Notes under the pieces: generated by a model | Database searches by the model: none | Told to the model about the DNA's origin: nothing | What the model saw: only the letters and a program-made list of their open reading frames with translations | Program-made: the position numbers and the translations under genes | Part shown: positions 24,265 through 32,498 of the stretch, one piece after another | Layout: each line of letters begins with the position of its first letter | How positions within the stretch are numbered: the stretch's first letter is position 1 | Source of the DNA: Myxococcales bacterium | GTDB taxonomy: Bacteria; Myxococcota_A; UBA9160; UBA4427 | DNA length: 54,984 bases | Direction of reading: 5' to 3' | Assembly: GCA_022563535.1 (NCBI GenBank) | Contig: JADFNE010000028.1 | Location: 1 to 54,984, forward strand

Positions 24265-25925
24265 CGGTTTCCGCGCGTGAGAGGGTCGGGCGCTTCGGTG
24301 CGACGGTAGATGGCCATCCAACTCGATGACCTGGGCGGCCAGATCGTGGGTCTACCCCAGTGAACAGCTGACGCTTTGGCGCCCGCTTCAGTCCACCCCA
24401 CGATCTGATAGCGGTTCCTGTACTCCGAGAGCCAGTCGAAGATCAAAGTGGAAGATCGCCTGTTCATCATCCACGAACTGGGATCGTGGACGTAAACGAG
24501 ATATTTTGGAGAGGCGGCTTCGATTTCGCGCGCCATTTCCAGCTGCATCGTCGCGGCCTGAGGACGGTCTTCCATCAAGGGATAAGTGAAAATATGACCC
24601 GTGGCAGATTTTCGCTGGGCATAGAAGTAGATCTGCGGTTCGGAGCCGATCACCGCAATGGTTTCGTCCCATTGGGTGTGCTCTCGCAAGTAACTGCCAA
24701 TCGAGACCGCCTCGGAAAAGGAATTGATGCCATAAGTCCTGCGCAACAACTGGTCGGGGGTGGCGTGGAGCAGGTCGCCCTGGTTCACCGCAAGCGTGAC
24801 CAGCACGACGATCAGCGCGATGGCGCCGGGCAGGGCACGAAGCAGACTGTTGTGAGTGAAATCGCAAAGGATTTGATAGCAACGATCCAGACTGGCCCCG
24901 GCGAGCATTGTCGCAGCAGGCAACAGCAAGACAAAATCGTGGGGCCGAAAGAAGAGCCCCGGGCACACTGCCAAGAACGACAATAGAGCGAACAGAAGAA
25001 GGCGCATCGAAGCAAAACGACGAGCCGGAGACCAGTCGAGACACAGCGGAGCTACTGCAGCCAAGAGTCCCACAGCGGTTGCCTGCTGCCAGACCGCTCC
25101 GCCCGTGTGCAAGAAATTGAACCAGCCGCGCTCGAAGCTGTTGCTGACAGTGTACGGGGACGCGAAGTCGGTCGTCCAATACAAGAATTTGTCAAAGCTA
25201 CCCAAGGCCAATGCGATCAACGCCATCAGTGCAATGGGAAGCGCAGCGCCTCCTGCGAGACTGGAAAATGCACGCATGGCGGTTTGCCACTGGCCCGTCC
25301 GCGTGACGAAGAGCTTCCATCCGAGGCATAGTCCCACAAACAACAGGAACGCGGCGCCCTGCTGTTTCATCAAAATGCCACAGCCGAGTAGCAGGCCCGA
25401 GATCAGCAGATCTCGGTATCGCGAGTCGTCCAGCCAGCGGAAGTACGCCGTGATTCCCGCCAGCGCAAAGGGCAGGACGAAGTGTTCGGCGTTGGCCCAC
25501 AACCCCTCGACTGCGGGCAATGTCGAAGTTACGGCGAAGAAAGCCGCCGCCGAAATCCCGGAAAATTTTCCGATCAGCCGCCGGCCCACTGCGAAGATCA
25601 ACCAGCCCGTCAGGGCATTGATCAGGAGCAGGCCGAAGTGTATTCCAACGTGAGTCTGCCCAAATGGCAACATCATGCTGGCGTAGACCGCCGGCACGCT
25701 GGGAAGTTTCATCGTGTATGCGAGTTCGTAGGGTGAGATGCCCTGGAGCATGAGCTGCCCCGCGTAGGCGTACTCGCCCTCGTTTCGTTCGAAGGGCAGC
25801 GAGAGCAGGCGAAAACGTAGCGCGGCGCCCAGGGCGATGGCGGCGGCCAGTAGCCATGCCGTACCACGAGCGCTCACGAGACGCCGGATTCGCTCGCTCC
25901 TTGGCCGCCCCCAATCGCCCGTCAT
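24261..25925 (-). CDS. GT-C-type (PMT/ArnT-like) integral membrane glycosyltransferase-like protein
   Basis: This is a 554-residue protein with about ten membrane segments. The first periplasmic loop has the pattern of lipid-sugar-dependent transferases: LPFERNEGEYAYAGQLMLQG, whose acidic residues occupy the catalytic position of the PMT/ArnT family, followed by PSVPAVYASMM. A C-terminal soluble region (about 430-554) follows. It probably transfers a sugar from a polyprenyl phosphate to a lipid or protein outside the inner membrane. It lies 46 bases after the SDR gene on the same strand and may be the tail of that operon. Confidence 0.8.
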   Translation of the reverse strand: MTGDWGRPRSERIRRLVSARGTAWLLAAAIALGAALRFRLLSLPFERNEGEYAYAGQLMLQGISPYELAYTMKLPSVPAVYASMMLPFGQTHVGIHFGLLLINALTGWLIFAVGRRLIGKFSGISAAAFFAVTSTLPAVEGLWANAEHFVLPFALAGITAYFRWLDDSRYRDLLISGLLLGCGILMKQQGAAFLLFVGLCLGWKLFVTRTGQWQTAMRAFSSLAGGAALPIALMALIALALGSFDKFLYWTTDFASPYTVSNSFERGWFNFLHTGGAVWQQATAVGLLAAVAPLCLDWSPARRFASMRLLLFALLSFLAVCPGLFFRPHDFVLLLPAATMLAGASLDRCYQILCDFTHNSLLRALPGAIALIVVLVTLAVNQGDLLHATPDQLLRRTYGINSFSEAVSIGSYLREHTQWDETIAVIGSEPQIYFYAQRKSATGHIFTYPLMEDRPQAATMQLEMAREIEAASPKYLVYVHDPSSWMMNRRSSTLIFDWLSEYRNRYQIVGWTEAGAKASAVHWGRPTIWPPRSSSWMAIYRRTEAPDPLTRGNR

Positions 25926-25971
25926 CCCGTTCTCTGCTCCTCACTTCCGCGCGCTCATGTGATCCCGGTTG

Positions 25972-26820
25972 CTAAAGATCCGTCCCCGTCGCCGCACTCG
26001 CAATTTTCCACAAGCGCAGAGAGAAGTTGGTATCGAAGTCGAGGGGGTTTTCTCGCAGCTTCATCGAGCGGTAGTAGCCACCGCTCGCATCTTTCAGGCT
26101 GGGATCGGTCGCGAGCATCATGGCAGTGCGGGCAGCGCGGTCGGCGCTCGGAAACAGGTACTTGATCATGGGCTTGGCGATTGAATAGAGGAGGCCCGGG
26201 TTGTTGGCTCCGATGTTCGAAGCGACCGGTCCCGGGTCCACGGCGTTTACGGTGACGCCCTGTCCCGCGGTGCGCAGCGCGAGTTCTCGGGTGAAGTAAA
26301 CCACCGCGAGTTTCGAGCGCGAATAGGCGTTGGCCACCGAATAGGGTTCGAGGGCCAGATTGTCGAGGTCGAGGTTGCCGATCTTGTAGGTGTCGGAGGA
26401 GAGATTGATCACCCGGGCGGGTGCGCTTTCGACCAATCGCGGCCAAAGGCGCATGGTCAATTGGAACATTGCGAAGAAGTTCACCGCCAGCACGAGTTCA
26501 TGGCCGTCTACGCTCTCCTGACGCTCGAGACTCACCATGCCAGCGTTGTTGACCAGAATGTCGAGAGGGCGCCCGCTTGCGAGGTACTGCGCGGCCGCTG
26601 CATCGATCGATTCTCGAGAGGCGAGATCACAGAGTAAGACCTGGGGAAGCTTGCCGCCACTGTGCGCGGCAATCTCTTGTTGCACGGCGGCGCACTTTTC
26701 GGGGTTGCGACCGTGGACGACGACGTCCGCGCCGAGCTTTGCGAGTTGCCTGGCCATCGCGCGGCCGTGGCCGTCCGTGGCTCCTGTGACGAGACAGACT
26801 TTGCCTTCGAGTGAGTTCAT
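25972..26820 (-). CDS. Short-chain dehydrogenase/reductase
   Basis: This is a 282-residue classical SDR. The cofactor loop is TGATDGHG (12-19), the NNAG motif is in DILVNNAGMV, and the catalytic Ser, Tyr and Lys are in NLSSDTY and AYSRSK (YxxxK). The Arg after the first beta strands (HGRNPEK) suggests a preference for NADP(H). The form is close to retinol-dehydrogenase-like oxidoreductases, which act on hydroxy or keto groups of lipids. Its ATG overlaps the TGA of the sulfotransferase gene by four bases, so the pair is coupled and may act on the same small molecule. Confidence 0.88.
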   Translation of the reverse strand: MNSLEGKVCLVTGATDGHGRAMARQLAKLGADVVVHGRNPEKCAAVQQEIAAHSGGKLPQVLLCDLASRESIDAAAAQYLASGRPLDILVNNAGMVSLERQESVDGHELVLAVNFFAMFQLTMRLWPRLVESAPARVINLSSDTYKIGNLDLDNLALEPYSVANAYSRSKLAVVYFTRELALRTAGQGVTVNAVDPGPVASNIGANNPGLLYSIAKPMIKYLFPSADRAARTAMMLATDPSLKDASGGYYRSMKLRENPLDFDTNFSLRLWKIASAATGTDL

Positions 26821-28055
26821 GACTCGATCGGTACCCCGTAAAGGTCGCGATACGCCCTGAAGTGAGAGTCGAGGGCTTCGCGATCGAGCCCAAAGTCCGC
26901 CAGCTCATAGCCGTGCACGCCGTGTTTTGTCTGGGTGTTGACGCGCAGCCATTGTTTCATTGCGCCTTCGGTCGTCGGTTCGAGTTCCATGCCGATGAAG
27001 TCGTAGACGCGCCGCACCTGCTTGAGCGGGTCGCTGACCAGATCCTGATAGAGAACGTCGAGAAATGCGCCCGGGTCGATGCGTCGCCGAGCTTGCATCG
27101 ATCGCTCAACGGCGCGAATGGCCTTGGCGCTGAATTGCTCGCCAATTTCCACGGGATCGACCCGGTCGGCGAACATGGCCCGCGAATGACCCATCATGCT
27201 GCAAAAGCTTGCCACAGTCCGCGTTGGGTCTCGGTGGGTGATGATGACCTTTGCGTCTGGGAACACGGTCAACAGCTCGTCGAGGTACTCGAGGTGGTGG
27301 GGGGTCTTGCCCAGCCAGCGACCTGGACGTTGCCACAACAAGAATTGGATGAGTCGGCGCATGTATCGGTAGGCGGGGAGCTGATCCACTTGACAAAACC
27401 AAGCCTGGTAACTCGGCACCCGAGCGATGGCGTCGACCGCTGGACTCACAAAGCTCAGGTCGAGCAGGTGAATGTCTTCTTCGGGTTCTTCGGCCTCGAT
27501 GGGATGAATGGCAAAGAGTTCCGGGGAGAGATAGCGAAGCGCCCGCTCTGCAATCTTTGCCAGTCGGATGCGAGGATCCGGTCCGCCCGGATTGGCGGAG
27601 TCTGGAAAGGGGGCGGGGTTGAGTCCTTCCCAGGCTGGCATTGCACGCAGGCGCGGTTCACAGGTCAGTAGACGCTGCAGCATCGTCGTGCCCGTGCGTT
27701 GGAGACCCACAACGAAGACAGGATTCTCCACTGGTGTTGCGCCGATTTCCGGATGACGGGCACTCAGGTCTTCGAGCCGCAAGCGGTTTACCAATGCGCG
27801 AATCAGGCTTTCGCGCATCGTGGCCCGGCCCAGTGGATGGAGCGCTCCCTCGTGTTCGAGCGAGTGCAACATGAGCCGCATGGGTTCGCGAAACGATTCG
27901 TCGACGAAGTCGTGCAGTCCTGCAGACTTACGAGCCGCGCGGATGAGATTCTCCTGGTTGAGGGAGACCCGTCCGATCCCGATGCGCGACAATCCTCGCC
28001 AGCCGGCGAGAAGGGCCCGCGCTGGCAGCGGAAAGGGTTTGGTTTCGAAGCTCAC
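26817..28055 (-). CDS. Sulfotransferase family protein
   Basis: This is a 412-residue protein from GTG 28055, which overlaps the previous gene's TGA as GTGA; the frame runs on to 28085. The 5'-phosphosulfate-binding loop is VFVVGLQRTGTTMLQRLL and the 3'-phosphate-binding motif is IITHRDPTRTVASFCSMM, both typical of the Sulfotransfer_3-type family using PAPS. The N-terminal 100 residues are helical. The acceptor is unknown; small lipids or sugars are usual. Its tight coupling to an SDR and a DUF1214 gene suggests a shared pathway. Confidence 0.88.
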   Translation of the reverse strand: MSFETKPFPLPARALLAGWRGLSRIGIGRVSLNQENLIRAARKSAGLHDFVDESFREPMRLMLHSLEHEGALHPLGRATMRESLIRALVNRLRLEDLSARHPEIGATPVENPVFVVGLQRTGTTMLQRLLTCEPRLRAMPAWEGLNPAPFPDSANPGGPDPRIRLAKIAERALRYLSPELFAIHPIEAEEPEEDIHLLDLSFVSPAVDAIARVPSYQAWFCQVDQLPAYRYMRRLIQFLLWQRPGRWLGKTPHHLEYLDELLTVFPDAKVIITHRDPTRTVASFCSMMGHSRAMFADRVDPVEIGEQFSAKAIRAVERSMQARRRIDPGAFLDVLYQDLVSDPLKQVRRVYDFIGMELEPTTEGAMKQWLRVNTQTKHGVHGYELADFGLDREALDSHFRAYRDLYGVPIES

Positions 28056-29158
28056 GACAACTCCGACAGCTTGACGACCCGGCACTTCGGCTGGGGATGT
28101 TCAGCAGCCCGAATCCAGCGAAAGCACATCGTGCCCTGGGCGTGTCCCGCGGTCTCGATCCAATTCGGAACTCCCGGATCGCGATGGGCGACAACGATGC
28201 GTACAGACCCGTCTTCTTCGTATACCGCCGTGTGTTTGTTGACATGGATCTTGTGAAAACGGTAGTCGAGAGATTCCATCCAGTGATTGTTGAGTTGGAA
28301 GTTCCACGCATCGCACTCGGGTGGCGTGGCTTCGATCACCAATGCTTCCTCCGGGCCGAGGTTCCAATAGGAGTGGTAGTAGCAGATGTTGGGGTCGCCC
28401 CCGGCTCCCATGGAAACCGAATCGTCGAACTTGGGCAGTTCGTTGGTGTGATCTTGAAAGCCGCGAGCCCAACTCGAAAACAAGGCAGCGCACGAAACTA
28501 CGAGCCCCGATGCCCGAGCGAGTCCGGCGTCGAGAGCTTCGGGGGTGAGCTGGGTGGGCTTTCCGTCTCCGCCGATGCGCTCGATGGTCAGGTCGGCGGG
28601 GATTTCCGTGTCTCGATCGGCGAAGGTCTGCCGCACCAGTAGCGCAGTGGTGTCCGGAGTCATGCGCAGCCAGTTGCCCGGCTTTTCGTCGCAGCTGATC
28701 TGAATGGTGAAGCACCCCTCGTCGTCCATGACGAGACCGGAGCTGTCGAGGTGTCCGCCCTGTTGGGAATCACCGCTGCTCGCAATTCCGTCGCTCTGGG
28801 TGGCGAAGTCGAGATACTGGATCGTGTTTCGCTTGCCCTTGATCAGGTAGTCGTGCGCTCCGGATAGGGTTGCGTGCTGGTAGTAGTTGTCAGGGTTGTC
28901 CGCCCCGATCTTTGCCGTTTCGTGGATCGGTCGATTGAGTACCGGTGCCAGTGGGTCAGAATATTCGAGGAAGGTCTCGAGCGCGGCACGGGTAAGCCGA
29001 CTCAAATAGCGAAAGCCCTCGGCGCGGTCGAGGGCGGCCTCGGGCTGGCCCTCGGCGAGGATCGTCTTTCCCGCGCTCTTGAGGGTGTCGCAAAAGTCGT
29101 CCCAGGTTTCGCCACTCATCAGACGATCGTGTGGGGTATTGCTCTTCGGGTCGGTCAT
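28052..29158 (-). CDS. DUF1214 domain protein
   Basis: This is a 368-residue protein. The C-terminal half matches the DUF1214 pattern: YYHSYWNLGPEEALVIE, then CDAWNFQLNNHWMESLDYR and a final WIETAGHAQGTMCFRW. The N-terminal half (about 1-200) includes NPDNYYQHATLSGAHDYLIKG. There is no DUF1254 domain, unlike many family members, and no signal peptide. The function of the family is not known. It is coupled by 4-base overlap to the sulfotransferase and lies 36 bases after an SRPBCC gene, making a four-gene operon. Confidence 0.83.
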   Translation of the reverse strand: MTDPKSNTPHDRLMSGETWDDFCDTLKSAGKTILAEGQPEAALDRAEGFRYLSRLTRAALETFLEYSDPLAPVLNRPIHETAKIGADNPDNYYQHATLSGAHDYLIKGKRNTIQYLDFATQSDGIASSGDSQQGGHLDSSGLVMDDEGCFTIQISCDEKPGNWLRMTPDTTALLVRQTFADRDTEIPADLTIERIGGDGKPTQLTPEALDAGLARASGLVVSCAALFSSWARGFQDHTNELPKFDDSVSMGAGGDPNICYYHSYWNLGPEEALVIEATPPECDAWNFQLNNHWMESLDYRFHKIHVNKHTAVYEEDGSVRIVVAHRDPGVPNWIETAGHAQGTMCFRWIRAAEHPQPKCRVVKLSELS

Positions 29159-29194
29159 GTACTTCTCCGGGTGCGGGGCGGACGCTCGCGAGGT

Positions 29195-29638
29195 TCAACC
29201 TTCGGCGCGTTTCTTCAGTGCGAGGGCACAGTCTTCGAAACCTCGCTGCATCGCGGGGCCAAAAAAACGAATCACTAGAGGTGTCAACAAGCCACTGATC
29301 GCGTCGGTGCAAATGTAACGCGTGCGCCCACCCGCAAGGGGTTCGAGGGTTTGGCAACGATCCGCGCGGATCAAGAAACGCCACGGGATATTCGCGCCCC
29401 AGCAAAGTCGAACAGGGCGTTGGTTGGCGGTTACGTATTCCACCTGACGCTTCAGCCGGGAGCCGGTGCCGAGACGGACCTGCATTCGCACCGGGGTTCC
29501 CACCTCGAGGGTCGATTCGATATGCGGCGTGAAGGGATTCCACTCGGAATACTTCGCCAGGTCCGTGAGAATATCGAACACGACCTCGGGCGACGCGTCG
29601 ATCTCGATTTCGGCTTTGACGATCTGAGGAGTCGGCAT
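29195..29638 (-). CDS. SRPBCC (polyketide cyclase/START-like) domain protein
   Basis: This is a 147-residue protein from ATG 29638; the longer frame to 29689 has no better start. The fold is indicated by EIEIDASPEVVFDILTDLAKYSEWNPF at the start, the standard SRPBCC opening, and by GGRTRYICTDAISGLL and a long C-terminal helix (MQRGFEDCALALKKRA). Such proteins bind hydrophobic ligands in a deep pocket. As the first gene of the operon with DUF1214, sulfotransferase and SDR genes, it may carry the ligand on which they act; this is inference from order. Confidence 0.82.
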   Translation of the reverse strand: MPTPQIVKAEIEIDASPEVVFDILTDLAKYSEWNPFTPHIESTLEVGTPVRMQVRLGTGSRLKRQVEYVTANQRPVRLCWGANIPWRFLIRADRCQTLEPLAGGRTRYICTDAISGLLTPLVIRFFGPAMQRGFEDCALALKKRAEG

Positions 29639-29734
29639 ATTCTCAAACGCTACAACGCCGCGCGGCGTCCCACCTCGCCCAGCGAGCAATTTTCTTGGGT
29701 CGCGGCGAATTTCGTCAGATCTTCGTGCGGCCCG

Positions 29735-30505
29735 CTAGTGGGGTTTCTGGGCCTTTCCGGTCATCGGGACGAAGCGCACGGGAAAAATCGACTCGCGCTC
29801 GATTCCGCTGGGTGTCTTGGTGTAGACGACGAGTTCCTGATCCCAGGTACCGACCGGAACGATCAGTCTTCCCCCCACAGCGAGTTGTTCGAGCAAAGGC
29901 TCGGGTACCGAGGGGGGCGCTGCCGTCACCAGGATCGCATCGAATGGCGCGGCTTTTGGCCAACCCTGGTAGCCGTCGCCTTGGCGCAGGTGAACTTCGC
30001 CGAACCCGAGTCGCGGCAGCCTCTTGAGGGCGAGTTGGGCCAGCGCCTCGATGATCTCGATGCTGTAGACCTCACCCGCGACGAACTGGAGGATGGCGGC
30101 CTGATAACCCGAGCCCGTACCGATCTCGAGCACCCGCGAGTTTTTGTCGAGTCGGCCGAGTTCAGTCATGATGGCGACGATGTATGGCTGGCTGATGGTC
30201 TGGCCTTCTTCGATCGGGAGAGGCCTGTCCGAGTATGCAATCTCGCGCAGTTGCTCGCTCACAAACTCGTGGCGCGGAACCTGGCCCATGGCGGCCAACA
30301 CGTTTTGGTCGACAATGCCTCGCGCGATGAGCTGATCCTTGACCATGCGGCGTCGGGCCTCGCGATGGCGGTTCTCTGAGCGTTCACTTGCGATTCCAGG
30401 ATTCGATTCGCGTGCGGGAGTTTTCAACGGCGCATCGGAAAACGCTGGGCCCGGGTAGAGTAGCAGCCAAGCCATTGACGTGACTGCCACGGCTGAGAGA
30501 ATCAC
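29735..30505 (-). CDS. pcm: Protein-L-isoaspartate O-methyltransferase, exported form
   Basis: This is a 256-residue protein. The catalytic domain (about 55-245) shows REARRRMVKDQLIARGI, the family RHEFV, the substrate loop EEGQTISQPYIVA and the SAM-binding VLEIGTGSGYQAAIL. PCMT methylates damaged isoaspartyl residues to repair proteins. Residues 1-23 form a signal peptide (ILSAVAVTSMAWLLLY, ending near FSDA), so this copy should act in the periplasm, unlike E. coli Pcm. SAM supply there is unclear, as for other predicted periplasmic PCMTs. It is upstream of the SRPBCC gene by 96 bases on the same strand. Confidence 0.87.
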   Translation of the reverse strand: MILSAVAVTSMAWLLLYPGPAFSDAPLKTPARESNPGIASERSENRHREARRRMVKDQLIARGIVDQNVLAAMGQVPRHEFVSEQLREIAYSDRPLPIEEGQTISQPYIVAIMTELGRLDKNSRVLEIGTGSGYQAAILQFVAGEVYSIEIIEALAQLALKRLPRLGFGEVHLRQGDGYQGWPKAAPFDAILVTAAPPSVPEPLLEQLAVGGRLIVPVGTWDQELVVYTKTPSGIERESIFPVRFVPMTGKAQKPH

Positions 30506-30577
30506 GCGCTCCCTCCTCTGCCACCCGCTGGCGGTTTCGCGCGGGCAGTGTTGAACAACCGAACAAAGCGCCCAGAT

Positions 30578-32443
30578 TCAGGGTTCCAGCAACGCCCGAA
30601 TGGCGCTCGCGAAGGACTTGAAACCGAAGGGCTTGGCGAGCATGCCAGAGTAATGGAGCCCTTTGCAGCGCTTCTTTACTTCGGCTTCGGTGTGTCCGCT
30701 ACACAATAGGACCGGAACTTCTGCGTCGATTCTTCGGATCTTCGCGAGAGTTTCCGCTCCATCCATGCCTGGCATTGTCAGGTCCAACACGATCAGATTC
30801 AGGCTGCCGGGCGGAAGTTGCTTGATGATCTCGAGGGCTTCGTTGCCGCCTTCCGCCGTCAGTGGCTGCAGGCCGCATCCAGTCAGGATTCGATGTGTTG
30901 CTCTGCGCAGGCCCGGATCGTCGTCTACCACGAGTACGGTACCACTGCCTCGCCATTCGTCGATCGCATCGAATTCATCTGGAGGCTTGGGTCTTGCTTG
31001 CGCCTCGAGGACCGGGATCAGGATCCGGATCTGCGTCCCGACTTCGAGCTTGCTCTCGACCTCGATGGCTCCACGATGACCGCGTACGATGCCAAGGACC
31101 GCTGCAAGTCCCAAACCTCGACCGGTGAACTTGGTGCTGTAAAACGGATCGAATAGGTTGGAAATGACTTCTTCGTTCATTCCGCTGCCGGTGTCGCTGA
31201 CTTGTAAGAATGCGTATTGCCCGGGCAGGAGCTCGTCGTCGATGTAACTCCCAGCGAGGGTCTCGGTATCTGCATAGACCACTCCGGAACTGATCGTGAT
31301 CGAGCCCTCGCCCTCCGGCATGGCCTCCCAGGCGTTTGTGATCAAACTCATGATGACCTGGCGCAATTGGCCGGGATTACCCTGAACTGGGGCCATCGAT
31401 GCTTCAGGATCGAAGCGCAGACTGACCGAAGCTGGGAGTGTATTGTCGAGTACGTCCGACAACTCCTTTGCGAGACTCGAAAGGTCAACCAACTCGAGCT
31501 CGGTGTCGGCCTGGCCCGAGTAGTCGAGCATCTGACGGCAGAGTACTGCCGCATTCTGTGCGGCGATCTCAATTTGACGGAGCTCTTCATCGACCGCCCC
31601 ACCGTTATTCAAATCAAACCTGACGATGTCGACGTTGGCCATGATGCTGACCAACAAATTATTGAAATCGTGTGCGACGCCGCGCGCCAACATTCCGAGG
31701 CTTTCGAGCTTTTCGGATTGCATCATGCGCTGTTCGAGCGCTCGCCGCTCTGCTTCGACCGTCTTCTGCTCGGTAATGTCCACAGAAAAGGAGTAGAAGC
31801 CAGATACGGATCCATCGGAATCAAAGCGAGGTACATAAACCGAATCAAAGTAGAGAGGGTGGCCGCCAGCTTCCGGGTTCGGAAACTCGACTTCGAAACG
31901 GACTCGTTCGCCTCGCAGTGCCCGGCGAATGTAGGGTTCAACGATTGCGAAGGCTGACTCTCCAATCGTGTCGAGAATGCTGGCTCCGACGAAGCTATGC
32001 GCAGGACGCCCGTGTTGATCTTGCTGGGCACGGTTTGCGTATTCGAAGCGAGCTTCCGCGTCGACCACGCAGATCAGCGTGGGCACCGAGTCGAGGAGGG
32101 CCCGCATATCAGATTCGAATATTGGAAGATCTGACGACTCGGGCGAACGCTTTTCGGGGCTCGTTTCAACTGGCCGTCGCAGACCCGAAACGAAACCAAA
32201 AGATGAACCAAGAGATGAACCGGTAATTGAAATCGCGGCCCAGGCTGCGCCGGCCGCGAACGCCCACAGCCACGCTCCACGGGAGAGCGCCACGCCCAAA
32301 CCCAGCGCGAGCAATCCCGCGATTCCGTTTGCCGCGAAACCTGTCCATTTACCGTGCATCGTCCCGCAGCTCCCGTGTAGCAAGTCGTCGGACGACAAGA
32401 ATAGACTGCGTTTCGGCTTTCGAGAAGAGGCAGGCGAAGGCAT
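30578..32443 (-). CDS. Membrane-anchored PAS hybrid histidine kinase
   Basis: This is a 621-residue protein. Two short membrane segments lie at about 36-85 (GIAGLLALGLGVAL, AFAAGAAWAAISITG). A PAS domain is at about 112-225 (LDSVPTLICVVDAEARFEYAN ending in SVDITEQK). The HisKA domain has H258 in RGVAHDFNNLL, a form typical of kinases with large HATPase loops. The HATPase shows SLITNAWEAM, DTGSGM and TGRGLGLAAVLG. The C-terminal receiver has VVDDD and the Asp in LIVLDLTMPGMDG. It is divergent from the sulfatase gene with a gap of about 55 bases; no separate regulator gene is next to it. Confidence 0.9.
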   Translation of the reverse strand: MPSPASSRKPKRSLFLSSDDLLHGSCGTMHGKWTGFAANGIAGLLALGLGVALSRGAWLWAFAAGAAWAAISITGSSLGSSFGFVSGLRRPVETSPEKRSPESSDLPIFESDMRALLDSVPTLICVVDAEARFEYANRAQQDQHGRPAHSFVGASILDTIGESAFAIVEPYIRRALRGERVRFEVEFPNPEAGGHPLYFDSVYVPRFDSDGSVSGFYSFSVDITEQKTVEAERRALEQRMMQSEKLESLGMLARGVAHDFNNLLVSIMANVDIVRFDLNNGGAVDEELRQIEIAAQNAAVLCRQMLDYSGQADTELELVDLSSLAKELSDVLDNTLPASVSLRFDPEASMAPVQGNPGQLRQVIMSLITNAWEAMPEGEGSITISSGVVYADTETLAGSYIDDELLPGQYAFLQVSDTGSGMNEEVISNLFDPFYSTKFTGRGLGLAAVLGIVRGHRGAIEVESKLEVGTQIRILIPVLEAQARPKPPDEFDAIDEWRGSGTVLVVDDDPGLRRATHRILTGCGLQPLTAEGGNEALEIIKQLPPGSLNLIVLDLTMPGMDGAETLAKIRRIDAEVPVLLCSGHTEAEVKKRCKGLHYSGMLAKPFGFKSFASAIRALLEP

Positions 32444-32498
32444 GGTAGACTAGGCCCCGAGAAAACATGGTGCGTTGAACCCAACACGAGTCCCGGGA

